The notes beneath the pieces were generated by a model. The model saw only the letters and a list, made by a program, of their open reading frames with translations, did not search any database and was not told where the DNA came from. Positions 1 through 8,747 of a stretch of 64,000 bases of DNA are shown piece after piece; position 1 is the first letter of the stretch; each line of letters opens with the position of its first letter. The DNA comes from Mycobacterium sp. AT1 (GTDB lineage: Bacteria > Actinomycetota > Actinomycetes > Mycobacteriales > Mycobacteriaceae), in the NCBI RefSeq assembly GCF_002043095.1, contig NZ_MVOC01000009.1, positions 62,001 to 126,000 of the forward strand, read 5' to 3'. The position numbers and the translations under genes were made by a program.

Positions 1-130
1 AGCAGGCTCATGGAGGGCGTGCACTAAGGCGTCCTTGGCCGAGTTGTGACCTGTCGTAGGCCGAATCCAGTCTGCGCCCGCGCGATGATGGAACGCGTTG
101 GGGGCCGCGAGGTTCGGCTAAGGAGGCGTC

Positions 131-328
131 ATGACTGCACCGGAACTGTTGGTGGACGTAGGTGTGGCCTCCGTGCGTCGACTCGGGCGGTTCGACGCCA
201 CGGCGAGGTGCTCGTGCGGGTGGACCGGCCGCCGCCGACTGCTGGTGGCCGCCGCGGAACAGGACGCGTGGGCGCATGCCATGCGGGACAGCTGCGAGGT
301 GTCCACCCCGTTGGTGCTCGCCTGGTAG
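131..328 (+). CDS. small hypothetical protein (65 aa)
   Basis: A 65-residue protein that I do not recognise. The case for a real gene is its ribosome binding site: AAGGAGG ends 4 nt before the ATG, one of the strongest Shine-Dalgarno sequences in the window. The product has a CSCGW motif near residue 28 followed by a basic stretch, and a third Cys later, so a small metal-binding or structural role is conceivable but unproven. There is no signal peptide or membrane segment. It lies tail-to-tail with the dehydratase gene that ends at 348, with only 19 nt between the stops. Confidence 0.6.
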   Translation: MTAPELLVDVGVASVRRLGRFDATARCSCGWTGRRRLLVAAAEQDAWAHAMRDSCEVSTPLVLAW

Positions 329-347
329 TCCGGTACGGACGTACCAG

Positions 348-1295
348 TCAGCCGGCGAGGATCTCGGCCAGAAGCGCCGGTTCGACGTTGCCGCCCGACA
401 CCACGACCACCGTCGGCCCCGGCGGCGTCTCCCCGCTCCGGTAGGCCGCCAGGGCGGTGGCACCGCTCGGTTCGGCCACCAGATGCGCCCGCAGCGCGAT
501 CTCCCGCACGGCCGCGCGAATGTCGTTCTCCGACACCGTGATCAACTCGTCGAGCACCGTCTGCAGATGCGCGAAGGTCAGTTCCGATGGCTGTGAGCGA
601 AGCCCGTCGGCGACGGTGCGGTTGCGGTCCTCGATCGACCAGTCGACGCGGTGCCCCGCGGCGAGGCTCGCGGCGGTGTCGCCGGCCAGTTCGGGTTCGA
701 CGCCGACCACCCTCGCCTGGGGCGCGAGGGCCTTCACCGCGGTGCCGATGCCGGATGCCAGGCCTCCGCCGCTGACCGGGACGATGACGGAGGCGACGTC
801 GGGAAGGTCCTCGACGATCTCCAGCCCGATGGTGCCCTGCCCGGCGATGACGTCGGGATGGTCGAACGGCGGGATCAGCACCCCGCCGGTGCGGGCCACC
901 ACCTCCTCGGCCACCTTTTCGCGTTGACCGGCCGCACACAGCACCACCTCGGCGCCGTGGCGGCGAGTGGCGTCGACCTTCACCATCGGAGTCTCCTCGG
1001 GCATGACGATCGACGCGCTGATCCCGAACGTGGCCGCCGCATGGGCCACGGCCTGGGCGTGGTTGCCGCTGGAGTAGGCGACCACGCCCCTGGCCCGGAC
1101 GGCGGGATCGAGGTGGGCGATCGCGTTGAACGCGCCACGCACCTTGAACGCGCCGATGGCCTGCAGGTTCTCCGGTTTCAGCCACAGCGGACGCTCGGGA
1201 TCACCCCACGGTGCGGGTATCAGCGGCGTGCGGAGCACCGATCCGCGGATTCGATCGGCTGCGGAGCGGATGTCGTCGACGGTGACCAGTTGCAT
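348..1295 (-). CDS. threonine/serine dehydratase-family PLP enzyme
   Basis: A fold-type II pyridoxal-phosphate enzyme of 315 aa, expected to catalyse beta-elimination of L-threonine or L-serine to the 2-oxoacid and ammonia in the cytosol. Lys51 in GAFKVRGA is the Schiff-base lysine. SSGNHAQ (about 75-81) and the glycine loop SGGGLASG (175-182) bind the cofactor phosphate. The length matches the short catabolic or serine-racemase-like forms. The C-terminal ACT regulatory domain of biosynthetic IlvA is absent, so allosteric control by isoleucine is unlikely. I chose ATG 1295 because the upstream reading is low-complexity Arg-rich and a GAGGG precedes the ATG. It is divergent from the thioesterase at 1331. 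The exact substrate cannot be read from the sequence. Confidence 0.88.
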   Translation of the reverse strand: MQLVTVDDIRSAADRIRGSVLRTPLIPAPWGDPERPLWLKPENLQAIGAFKVRGAFNAIAHLDPAVRARGVVAYSSGNHAQAVAHAAATFGISASIVMPEETPMVKVDATRRHGAEVVLCAAGQREKVAEEVVARTGGVLIPPFDHPDVIAGQGTIGLEIVEDLPDVASVIVPVSGGGLASGIGTAVKALAPQARVVGVEPELAGDTAASLAAGHRVDWSIEDRNRTVADGLRSQPSELTFAHLQTVLDELITVSENDIRAAVREIALRAHLVAEPSGATALAAYRSGETPPGPTVVVVSGGNVEPALLAEILAG

Positions 1296-1307
1296 GCCCT
1301 CGAGTCT

Positions 1308-1323
1308 GTCAGCAGGCGCTGAC
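1308..1323. promoter_or_regulatory. inverted repeat in a 35-bp divergent promoter gap
   Basis: GTCAGC-AGGC-GCTGAC is a perfect 6-bp inverted repeat with a 4-nt centre. It fills the gap between the divergent starts of the dehydratase (1295) and the thioesterase (1331). The two promoters must overlap in so short a gap, so a bound factor could act on both. No cognate regulator lies next to it. Confidence 0.35.
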
Positions 1324-1330
1324 TGACAGG

Positions 1331-1801
1331 GTGTCCCGTGTGACCGACGCGTTCTCGTTTCCGATCGTTCCGCGCTACGCCGAAGTCGACCAGCAGGGCG
1401 TGGTGTTCCACGGCCACTACCTGACCTGGTTCGACGAGGCCTCCACCGCCTTCTTGGACCACGTCGGCGTGCCGATCGTCGAGTTCGACCAGTGGGATGT
1501 GGATCTGCAGACGGTGCACGCCGAGCTCGACTACCTCGCACCGGTTCGGTGGCGCGACGACGTCCGGGTCGAGGTTCGATGCCGGTCGACGGGGCGGACG
1601 AGTTTCACCCTGGGGTTCGACGTGGTGCGCCGCGACCCCGACGGCACCGAGGTGCCGACGACGCGCGGTCGCAACGTCTACGTCGTCGTCTCGACGCGGG
1701 ACTGGACATCCCGGGAGCTGCCCGCACCGCTGCGGGAGGCGCTTACTTCCGTTGCGAGTCAAGGGCGCAACGCGCCCGATGGCGGTACCGTCACTCCATG
1801 A
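1331..1801 (+). CDS. acyl-CoA thioesterase, YbgC/4HBT hot-dog family
   Basis: A 156-aa hot-dog thioesterase. The N-terminal motif RYAEVDQQGVVFHGHY (15-30) carries the family's catalytic Asp20 and the conserved Gly and His pattern of 4-hydroxybenzoyl-CoA or YbgC-type enzymes, which hydrolyse short or aromatic acyl-CoA thioesters. GTG 1331 is used; GTG 1340 is an in-frame alternative. The stop codon overlaps the ATG of the agmatinase-like gene (ATGA, 1798-1801), so the two are probably translationally coupled. The functional link between a thioesterase and a ureohydrolase is not obvious. Confidence 0.87.
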   Translation: MSRVTDAFSFPIVPRYAEVDQQGVVFHGHYLTWFDEASTAFLDHVGVPIVEFDQWDVDLQTVHAELDYLAPVRWRDDVRVEVRCRSTGRTSFTLGFDVVRRDPDGTEVPTTRGRNVYVVVSTRDWTSRELPAPLREALTSVASQGRNAPDGGTVTP

Positions 1802-2859
1802 GCCACGATCACGGCCACCACCACGGTGAACCCCATCGCGAACTCCCGCCGGGAATGGCCGAGCAGCTCGACCTGCCCTACTCGGGGCTCGCCACGTTCG
1901 GACATCGCCCATTCCTCACCGAGGTCGAACAACTCGATTCGTGGCGGCCGGACGTCGCGATCGTCGGAGCACCCTTCGACGTGGGGACGACGAATCGGCC
2001 CGGCGCGCGATTCGGTCCGCGGGCGATCAGGGCCACCGCCTACGAACCAGGGACCTACCACATGGATCTCGGGCTCGAGATCTTCGACTGGCTGGAGGTC
2101 GTCGACTTCGGCGACGCGTACTGCCCGCACGGTCAGACCGAGGTGTCACACCAGAACATCAAGGAGCGCGTTGCGGCGGTGGCGTCCCGCGGCATCGTGC
2201 CCGTCGTGCTTGGCGGCGACCATTCGATCACCTGGCCGTCGGCCACGGCCGTTGCCGACGTGCACGGCTACGGGAACGTCGGCATCGTCCACTTCGACGC
2301 GCATGCCGACACCGCCGACATCATCGACGGCAACCTCGCCAGCCACGGAACCCCGATGCGCCGCCTGATCGAGTCCGGCGCGGTCCCTGGGACGCACTTC
2401 GTCCAGGTCGGACTGCGGGGGTACTGGCCGCCGCAGGACACCTTCGAATGGATGCAGGAGCAGGGCATGGTGTGGCACACCATGCAGGAAATTTGGGAGC
2501 GCGGCTTCAAGGCCGTCATGGTCGACGCCGTCGGCGAGGCGCTCGCCAAGGCCGACAAGCTGTACCTGTCGGTGGACATCGACGTACTCGACCCGGCGCA
2601 CGCGCCCGGCACCGGCACTCCGGAGCCGGGTGGCATCACCAGCGTCGACCTGCTGAGGATGGTGCGGCAGCTCTGCTACGAGCACGACGTGGCGGGCGTC
2701 GACGTCGTGGAGGTGTCCCCCGCCTACGACCATGCCGAGCTCACGGTGAACGCCGCGCACCGAGTGGTGTTCGAGGCCCTCGCGGGGATGGCCGCGAGGC
2801 GGCGCGACGCCGCGGGTGCCGAGATGGGGCCGCCGGGAAGGCGGCCACCGCCGGCGTAA
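1798..2859 (+). CDS. agmatinase/guanidinobutyrase-family ureohydrolase
   Basis: A binuclear-manganese ureohydrolase of 353 aa that releases urea from a guanidino compound such as agmatine or guanidinobutyrate. All metal ligands are visible: H142 in GGDHS, D167/H169/D171 in FDAHAD, and D260/D262 in SVDIDVLDP, with the family signature continuing as APGTGTPEPGG. The N-terminus is unusual in carrying six histidines within the first 13 residues, which could hold metal. It is translated from an ATGA overlap with the thioesterase. The agmatinase-type motifs separate it from arginase, but I cannot choose among guanidino substrates. It is convergent with the mycolate cyclopropanase gene (13 nt between stops). 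Confidence 0.9.
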   Translation: MSHDHGHHHGEPHRELPPGMAEQLDLPYSGLATFGHRPFLTEVEQLDSWRPDVAIVGAPFDVGTTNRPGARFGPRAIRATAYEPGTYHMDLGLEIFDWLEVVDFGDAYCPHGQTEVSHQNIKERVAAVASRGIVPVVLGGDHSITWPSATAVADVHGYGNVGIVHFDAHADTADIIDGNLASHGTPMRRLIESGAVPGTHFVQVGLRGYWPPQDTFEWMQEQGMVWHTMQEIWERGFKAVMVDAVGEALAKADKLYLSVDIDVLDPAHAPGTGTPEPGGITSVDLLRMVRQLCYEHDVAGVDVVEVSPAYDHAELTVNAAHRVVFEALAGMAARRRDAAGAEMGPPGRRPPPA

Positions 2860-2872
2860 TGCGGTCCTGCGG

Positions 2873-3757
2873 TCAGGCCTTCTCGAGGGTGAACTGCGCG
2901 ATGTCGGTGTAGCCCTTGTGGAACAGCTCCGCGCAGCCGGTCAGGTACCGCATGTAGCGGTCGTAGACCTCTTCGGACTGGATGGCGATGGCATCGTCGC
3001 GGCGAGACTCCAGCGTCGCGGCCCAGATGTCGAGGGTCCGCGCGTAGTGCAAGCGCAGGGGCTGCACCCTGGTGAGCTTGAAGCCGGCCGCCGTGGCGTA
3101 CTTCTCCACGGTCACCACCTGCGGGAGGTCACCACCGGGGAAGATCTCGTCCATGATGAACTTGAAGAACTTCAGCTTGGTCATCGTCATCGGGAGGCCG
3201 CGCTCGCGGTATTCCTCGTCACTGGGCTTGATGATGGTGTGCAGCAACATCACACCCTCACTCGGCAGCGCGGCGTAGGCCATCTTGAAGAAGTCTTCGT
3301 AGCGGTCTTTACCGAAGTGCTCGAAGGCACCGATGGAGACGATGCGGTCGACCTGCTCGTCGAACTGCTCCCACCCCTGAAGCCGTACCTCTTTGTTCCG
3401 CGGGCTGTCCGACTTCTCGAGGAGTTGCTCGACGTGGGCCTGCTGGTTCTTGCTCAGCGTCAGACCGACGACGTCGACGTCGTATTTCTCGACGGCGCGG
3501 TTGACGGTTGCGCCCCAGCCGCAGCCGATGTCCAGCAGCGTCATTCCCGGCTTGAGTCCGAGCTTGCCAAGCGAAAGGTCGATCTTGGCGATCTGGGCTT
3601 CCTCGAGCGTCATGTCGTCGCGCTCGAAGTAGGCGCAGCTGTAGGTCTGGGTGGGATCCAGGAACAGCCGGAAGAAGTCGTCGGACAGGTCGTAGTGCGC
3701 CTGCACGTCTTCGAAGTGCGGCTTTAGGCCCTGGTCGTCGTTCTTGGTGTCTGGCAT
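2873..3757 (-). CDS. pcaA: cyclopropane mycolic acid synthase (PcaA/CmaA1-like)
   Basis: An S-adenosylmethionine-dependent methyltransferase of 294 aa that modifies double bonds of meromycolic acids on their acyl carrier. The sequence follows remembered PcaA and CmaA1 closely, including HYDLSDDFFRLFLDPTQTY (about 21-39), TYSCAYFERDDMTL and the SAM site LLDIGCGWGAT (74-84). The C-terminal YTDIAQFTLEK also matches PcaA. The active-site pattern GAFEHFG is present. Length equals the family norm. It is transcribed alone, tail-to-tail with the agmatinase gene. The PcaA symbol is a best guess among close paralogues (CmaA1, MmaA2), and the site of cyclopropanation cannot be read from the sequence. 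It is strong evidence for a mycobacterial host. Confidence 0.9.
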   Translation of the reverse strand: MPDTKNDDQGLKPHFEDVQAHYDLSDDFFRLFLDPTQTYSCAYFERDDMTLEEAQIAKIDLSLGKLGLKPGMTLLDIGCGWGATVNRAVEKYDVDVVGLTLSKNQQAHVEQLLEKSDSPRNKEVRLQGWEQFDEQVDRIVSIGAFEHFGKDRYEDFFKMAYAALPSEGVMLLHTIIKPSDEEYRERGLPMTMTKLKFFKFIMDEIFPGGDLPQVVTVEKYATAAGFKLTRVQPLRLHYARTLDIWAATLESRRDDAIAIQSEEVYDRYMRYLTGCAELFHKGYTDIAQFTLEKA

Positions 3758-4056
3758 GGTTCAGCCTTTGGCGTCAGGAGTATGAGTATCGGCAGCGGCT
3801 CCGCTTGCTCGAGAGCCTTCCCCCGCAGGTCCGCGCAATTCCGTCGAGACTACCCGAAGCGATCAGTCGACAGATAATCGGTTCGCTGCGTCGGCGCAGT
3901 GCGTCACCAAGCCGTAAGCAGGTTTGCTGGACGCCGTCAGGTCAGGAATCGCTCCGGGGCGACGTCGTATTCCGCCACCGACGCCCAGAGCAGCAGCGCG
4001 GCGCCCTGACGCCGTCGCTCGGGCCGCTTCCTCGGTTCCCCGTTCGGTCATGGGTG

Positions 4057-4944
4057 TCAGTTCTCCCGTGGTAGCAGTTCGCTGGCGAACCGGTCGACGA
4101 ACTCGTCGGTGCTCGCGCCGCCAACCGGGCGGATGACGAACTTGGTCAACCCGGCGTCCAGGTAGCCGTCGATCATGCGATGGAGGGCGGGCCAGCCGTC
4201 GGCGACCAACTCGGTTGGGTCGACGTCGGGCCGTCTGGCCCGGATCGAGGCCAGTACCTCGTCGGGGAGTCCGTTCTCCGCTACGGCGACGTTGATCCCG
4301 TAGTGGTCGGGTTCGACGGCCCGGCCCGCCTGTTCGGCGGCCGCTTCGATCTGCTCGCGGCCACCCTTGGCCTCGGCGGGGGTGAGGAACGAGCCCAACC
4401 ATCCGTCGGCGAGACGACCGATGCGGCGGAAGGCCGCAGGTGCGGACCCGCCCAGCCAGATGTCGAGGGGCTTGGCCGGGCGAGGTCCGACGGCCATGGC
4501 CGTGGCGGTGAAGAAGTCGCCGGAGAAGTCGGCGCCGTCGGACCGCAACGCCGCGGTGAGCATCCGCAGCGATTCGTCGAAGACCGCGGCGCGCCGACCG
4601 TCGGGGACCACGAAGACGTCGCGCTCCTCGGGCAGCGCCGACCGAAGACCGAAGACGGGCAGGACCCGCTTGGGGGCGAGCGCGGCCAGCGATGCGAGTT
4701 GTTTGGCGACGAGCACGGGGTGACGGCCGGGCAGGATCATCACCGAGGTGCCGACCTTGAGCTTGGTGGTTCGCGACAGCGCGTAGGCCATCCCGACGAA
4801 GGGGTCGACGGCGTCGGTGTAGACCAGCTCGGAGAACCAGAGTGAGTCGACGCCCGCGGCCTCGAGCCGGTCGACGAGGTGTGGGAGTTCGGCGGGACTG
4901 GCCTCTGGACCCGCGCCAAGGCCGACGCCGAATCGAATCTTCAC
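4057..4944 (-). CDS. LLM-class F420-dependent oxidoreductase
   Basis: A luciferase-like monooxygenase-fold protein of 295 aa (TIM barrel), of the type that in mycobacteria usually uses coenzyme F420 as hydride donor. Recognisable segments are the N-terminal beta strand KIRFGVGLG, the VDSLWFSE turn near residue 35, the KVGTSVMILPGRHPV strand near 65 and the DIWLGGSAP segment near 165, which lines the cofactor pocket. I start at GTG 4944 because the homologous strand begins there. TTG 4965 is possible, and neither has a strong ribosome site. It stands alone behind the Baeyer-Villiger gene, separated by a degenerate palindrome. The substrate is unknown. The 299 bp after its stop (3758-4056) hold nothing I can identify. 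Confidence 0.85.
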   Translation of the reverse strand: MKIRFGVGLGAGPEASPAELPHLVDRLEAAGVDSLWFSELVYTDAVDPFVGMAYALSRTTKLKVGTSVMILPGRHPVLVAKQLASLAALAPKRVLPVFGLRSALPEERDVFVVPDGRRAAVFDESLRMLTAALRSDGADFSGDFFTATAMAVGPRPAKPLDIWLGGSAPAAFRRIGRLADGWLGSFLTPAEAKGGREQIEAAAEQAGRAVEPDHYGINVAVAENGLPDEVLASIRARRPDVDPTELVADGWPALHRMIDGYLDAGLTKFVIRPVGGASTDEFVDRFASELLPREN

Positions 4945-4972
4945 CCCACCCAGTCTGCCCCGCAACGCCGAG

Positions 4973-4996
4973 TTCTGCGCCAGGGTCGCGAATCGT
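4973..4996. repeat. partial copy of palindromic repeat family B
   Basis: This 24-bp stretch matches, in reverse complement, the arm and loop start of the perfect hairpin downstream of lon (50596-50642) at 21 of 24 positions by my count. A short partner GGCGCAGAA downstream (5013-5021) can pair with its first nine bases, giving a degraded hairpin. It lies past the 3' end of the monooxygenase gene (minus strand, stop at 5028), so it may serve as that gene's terminator. Confidence 0.5.
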
Positions 4997-5027
4997 CACC
5001 TACCGCAGCCGAGGCGCAGAAGTCGCG

Positions 5028-6956
5028 TCACCCGAAAGCAAAGTCGTCCGGATCGGGCACCCGCGTCCAGGCCCAGTAGTCGACCAGTCGCCACGGGCTC
5101 AACGTGTACACCTCGCCGTGGCTGTTCTTGTAGAAGGAGTGCTCGACCGACGGGTGCGCCCACACCATGGTCTGCATCTCCTCCTGACTTCGTCGCACCC
5201 AGTCGTCGGTCTTGTCCTGACGCGGCTCCATCCACCGGTGTCCGCCGTCGATCAAGTGGTCCAAACACCCTGAGATGTAACGCATTTGGCATTCGGAGTG
5301 GAAGATCAAGCTGCCGCCGCTGGCCAGATTGGTGCCGGGTCCGTACATGCAGAAGAAGTTCGGAAAGCCGGGCACGGTGATGCCGAGGTAGGCCGCGGGT
5401 CGCTCCCCCCACCGGTCGCGTAGATCGTGACCGTCGCGGCCGGTGATCGTCATCGGCCACAGCACCTCGGTCGCGCGGAAACCGGTGGCGTAGACGATGA
5501 CGTCGACGGGATGACGCGTCCCGTCGGCGGTGACCACCCCGCCGGCGTCGACGTGGTCTATCGGTGTGCGGACCAGGTCGACGTCGTCGCGGGTCAGCGT
5601 CTTCAACCAGCTGCCGTTGTCCTGGAGCGTGCGCTTGCCCGTCGCCGGGTAGTCCGGGATCACCTTGGCCGCGAGGTCGGGGTCGTCGCCGATCTGGCTG
5701 GTGATCCACTCGGTGAACATCATTCGGGTGATCTCGTTGATCTCGCTGACGGCGCGCCGTTGGTCGGGATAGTCGGGGTCGACGCGAGCCGCCGCCAGTC
5801 CCTTGTCGCAGCCGGGCCAGAACAGCAGGAACCGGTACCAGCGGCCGTAGAAGGGCAGATGACGCAGCGCCCACTGCACCCCCGGTCCGACGGGCTCGTG
5901 GTAGTTCGGGTTGGGGAACATCCATTGCGCCGTGCGCTGGAAGACGGTGAGGTGTTCGACCTCGTCGGCGATCGTCGGCGCGATCTGGAAGCCGCTGGCA
6001 CCCGCGCCGATCATCGCCACGCGGCGCCCACGCAGGTCGACCGAATGGTCCCACTCGGCGGAATGAAAGGCCTTGCCCGCGAATGATTCCCGCCCGGTGA
6101 TCGTGGGCAGGAACGGGCGGTCCAGCTGTCCGACGGCGCTGATGACCGCCCGTGCGTGCAGTGTCGACTCCGTGCCGTCGACCGCGCGGGTGCGAACGGT
6201 CCACGTCGCCGCGGCGTCGTCCCAGTTGGCTTCGGTGACTTCGGTTTCCCACCTGACGTGCGGTCCGACGTCGTGCTTGTCCATGACGCGCTGGAAGTAT
6301 GCCTGCAGCTCGGGCTGTTCGGCGAAGAAGTGCGTCCACTGATGGGTCGGTTCGAAGCTGTAGCAGTAGAAGTGATTCCCGACGTCGACGCGGGCGCCCG
6401 GGTAGGTGTTGCGGTACCAGGTGCCGCCGGGTCCGGCGTTCTTCTCGACGATGGTGAAGGGCATGCCTGCCTCCTTGAGCCGGACGCCGGCCAGCAGACC
6501 GGATTCCCCGCACCCGATGACGACGACGGGAAAGTCGTTGCGTGCGGCCGCCGATGCGGACGAGTGGGCGGCCCGGCTGTCTGTGCCGTCGAGTTCCATC
6601 TCCTCGAGCAGCATCGGCACGTACTCGTCGGGCACCGGTTCGCAGACGAGCCACTCCATCATTTCCTTGAGGAGTTCACCGTTGACCGGTTCGGGGTCGG
6701 GGCACCCGCGGTCGCGGTAGTCGCCGATCACGTCGAGTGCAAGGGTCCGGACCGCAGCCTTGTCGTCTTCAGACATGTATCCCTGGACCTCGTTGAGGAA
6801 CAGGCCGGCCGGTTTCAGCGCGCCGCGGATCAGGCTGGGATCCCCCGACATGTGGACCAACGACAGCATCAGGGTCGGGATGCTGACGTCGAGGAGCGCT
6901 TCGGCGATCTCCTCGTCGGAGGTCGTAAACGGTTGTCCTGCATGTGGGTTGCGCAC
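5028..6956 (-). CDS. Baeyer-Villiger flavin monooxygenase with N-terminal extension
   Basis: A 642-aa FAD/NADPH monooxygenase that inserts oxygen next to a ketone. Two Rossmann motifs are present: GCGESG (148-153) for FAD and GAGASG (317-322) for NADPH. Between them lies the Baeyer-Villiger fingerprint FAGKAFHSAEW (292-302). About 135 residues precede the first Rossmann fold, as in the hydroxyacetophenone-monooxygenase (HapE-like) group. GTG 6956 is the start. It is divergent from the hypothetical gene at 7050 across 93 bp. No partner esterase lies beside it, so the pathway (ketone or steroid side chain, for example) is open. Confidence 0.9.
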   Translation of the reverse strand: MRNPHAGQPFTTSDEEIAEALLDVSIPTLMLSLVHMSGDPSLIRGALKPAGLFLNEVQGYMSEDDKAAVRTLALDVIGDYRDRGCPDPEPVNGELLKEMMEWLVCEPVPDEYVPMLLEEMELDGTDSRAAHSSASAAARNDFPVVVIGCGESGLLAGVRLKEAGMPFTIVEKNAGPGGTWYRNTYPGARVDVGNHFYCYSFEPTHQWTHFFAEQPELQAYFQRVMDKHDVGPHVRWETEVTEANWDDAAATWTVRTRAVDGTESTLHARAVISAVGQLDRPFLPTITGRESFAGKAFHSAEWDHSVDLRGRRVAMIGAGASGFQIAPTIADEVEHLTVFQRTAQWMFPNPNYHEPVGPGVQWALRHLPFYGRWYRFLLFWPGCDKGLAAARVDPDYPDQRRAVSEINEITRMMFTEWITSQIGDDPDLAAKVIPDYPATGKRTLQDNGSWLKTLTRDDVDLVRTPIDHVDAGGVVTADGTRHPVDVIVYATGFRATEVLWPMTITGRDGHDLRDRWGERPAAYLGITVPGFPNFFCMYGPGTNLASGGSLIFHSECQMRYISGCLDHLIDGGHRWMEPRQDKTDDWVRRSQEEMQTMVWAHPSVEHSFYKNSHGEVYTLSPWRLVDYWAWTRVPDPDDFAFG

Positions 6957-7049
6957 CCGTCGGTGCTACCACGGACCGGCGGCCCCGCGCAGGCCATCGT
7001 CGAATGTGGCGTTCGGTTGGATCGACGGGCCGCCGGGTATCTGCGGTGA

Positions 7050-7445
7050 ATGACCGTCAACGACGACGACACCGTGGCCGCGGTCGGCAAGGTGTCAGAA
7101 GCCCTCGAGTACGTCGAACGCGCCCGCGGGCACCTCTATTCGTTTCACCAGCTGATGGGGCACGCCGACCTGCTCCTCGGCGACGCCTGCGACGAACTGC
7201 GCGAGGCGGGGCACGGCGACGTCGCCGACCGGCTGGAGACCGAACTGGTGGGCCGCAACGTGCTGCACGGGCGGTGGACGTTCCAGGTCGTCGAGGAGTT
7301 CGACGACGGCTACTGGACCGAGTTCCGCGACCACGAACGCCGGGTGCGCGACGATCTCGTCGGAGGCGAACGACATCTGTTCGAGGCGAGGATGAAGAAC
7401 GAACGACGCACGCACGGCCGATCCGGTCACGAGGTTCGGCCCTGA
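7050..7445 (+). CDS. conserved hypothetical protein (131 aa)
   Basis: A charged, soluble, largely helical protein of 131 aa. There is no signal peptide, membrane segment or catalytic motif that I recognise. Its middle section (LYSFHQLMGHADLLLGDACDELREAG) reads as a helical bundle, and the C-terminal third is rich in Glu, Arg and His. It is followed after 16 nt by cyp124, but that gene seems to have its own leaderless promoter inside the gap, so co-transcription is uncertain. I have seen similar short proteins in mycobacterial genomes without an assigned role. Confidence 0.72.
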   Translation: MTVNDDDTVAAVGKVSEALEYVERARGHLYSFHQLMGHADLLLGDACDELREAGHGDVADRLETELVGRNVLHGRWTFQVVEEFDDGYWTEFRDHERRVRDDLVGGERHLFEARMKNERRTHGRSGHEVRP

Positions 7446-7448
7446 GGT

Positions 7449-7454
7449 TACGCT
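7449..7454 (+). promoter_or_regulatory. leaderless -10 box of cyp124
   Basis: TACGCT fits the mycobacterial TANNNT -10 element and lies 7 nt before the GTG start at 7462, so transcription would begin at or next to the start codon. No Shine-Dalgarno sequence precedes that GTG, which supports a leaderless mRNA. Confidence 0.5.
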
Positions 7455-7461
7455 CGGCATC

Positions 7462-8745
7462 GTGGGTATCTCGTTACGTGTCAACGGTGCACCGCCGCCT
7501 GACGTCGCACTCGCCGACGTCAACCTCGGCTCGTGGGATTTCTGGGCGCTCGACGACGACGTGCGTGACGGTGCGTTCGCCACGCTGCGGCGGGAAGCCC
7601 CGGTGTCGAAGCATCCGGAGTTCGTGCAGGACGGTTTCGAGCAGGGCAGGGGGCACTGGGCCGTCACCCGGTACGACGACGTGTTCCACGCCAGCCGGCA
7701 TCCCGAGATCTTCAGCTCCGCCCAGGGCATCGTCATCGGCGACCAGTCACCGGAGTTGGCCGAATACTTCGGCTCGATGATCGCCATGGACGATCCCCGT
7801 CACACCCGGCTCCGCAACATCGTCCGAAGTGCTTTCACCCCAAGGGTGTTGGCCCGAATCGAGGACTCGGTCCGGGATCGGGCCCGCCGCCTGGTGCAGT
7901 CGATGATCGCCGACCATCCCGACGGCTCTTGCGATCTGGTGGCCGCTCTCGCCGGGCCACTGCCACTTCAGATCATCTGCGACATGATGGGCATCCCCGA
8001 GGCGGAGCACCAGAACGTCTTCAATTGGACGAACGTGATTCTCGGCTTCGGCGATCCCGAGATCACCGCGGACTTCGACGAGTTCGTCAAGGTCGCCATG
8101 GACATCGGCGCCTACGCCGCCGCGCTCGCCGATGACCGGCGTGCCACGCCGGGCGAGGATCTCACCACCAGCCTGGTGCAGGCCGAACTGGACGGCGAGC
8201 GACTGACCTCGGCCGAGGTGGCGTCGTTCTTCATCCTTCTGGTGGTGGCGGGCAACGAGACCACCCGCAACGCCATCAGCCACGGCGTCCTCGCCTTGAG
8301 CCGGCATCCGGAACAGCGTGACCTCTGGTGGAACGACTACGACACCCTCGCCCCCACCGCCGTCGAAGAGGTGGTGCGGTGGGCGTCACCGGTGGCGTAC
8401 ATGCGGCGCACCGTGACCCGCCCGACCGAGCTCAGCGGCGTGCCGCTTGCCGAGGGCGACAAGGTGACGCTCTGGTACGGGTCGGCCAACCGCGACGACG
8501 CCAAATTCGACGACCCCTACGCGTTCGACGTCCGCCGCCATCCGAATCCACACGTCGGATTCGGTGGCGGCGGCGCGCACTTCTGCCTGGGGGCCAACTT
8601 GGCACGTCGCGAAATCACCGTTGCCTTCGAGGAATTGCACCGCCGGATCCCCGACATCGTGGCCACCGAGGAACCGGCCCGGCTGCAATCAGCCTTCATC
8701 CACGGCATCAAGCGACTGCCCGTCGCGTGGACTCCGCCCCGCTAG
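7462..8745 (+). CDS. cyp124: cytochrome P450 CYP124, methyl-branched lipid omega-hydroxylase
   Basis: A soluble heme monooxygenase of 427 aa. It follows M. tuberculosis CYP124 (Rv2266) nearly line by line: RVNGAPPPDV at the N-terminus, LGSWDFWALDDDVRDGAF (22-39), AEYFGSMIAMDDPRH and QIICDMMGIP. Catalytic landmarks are the I-helix AGNET (263-267), the ExxR pair E303/R306, and heme ligand Cys375 in FGGGGAHFCLG. CYP124 hydroxylates the terminal carbon of methyl-branched lipids and can oxidise cholesterol side chains. It needs a ferredoxin and reductase not encoded here. The ending GIKRLPVAWTPPR also matches. The gene is convergent with the coiled-coil membrane protein gene, with 2 bp between stops. 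Confidence 0.93.
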   Translation: MGISLRVNGAPPPDVALADVNLGSWDFWALDDDVRDGAFATLRREAPVSKHPEFVQDGFEQGRGHWAVTRYDDVFHASRHPEIFSSAQGIVIGDQSPELAEYFGSMIAMDDPRHTRLRNIVRSAFTPRVLARIEDSVRDRARRLVQSMIADHPDGSCDLVAALAGPLPLQIICDMMGIPEAEHQNVFNWTNVILGFGDPEITADFDEFVKVAMDIGAYAAALADDRRATPGEDLTTSLVQAELDGERLTSAEVASFFILLVVAGNETTRNAISHGVLALSRHPEQRDLWWNDYDTLAPTAVEEVVRWASPVAYMRRTVTRPTELSGVPLAEGDKVTLWYGSANRDDAKFDDPYAFDVRRHPNPHVGFGGGGAHFCLGANLARREITVAFEELHRRIPDIVATEEPARLQSAFIHGIKRLPVAWTPPR

Positions 8746-8747
8746 AC

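Noticed and set aside
1..130. Possible 3' end of an upstream gene
   Set aside because: All three plus-strand frames close within the first 60 bases without any recognisable motif, so no frame can be chosen.
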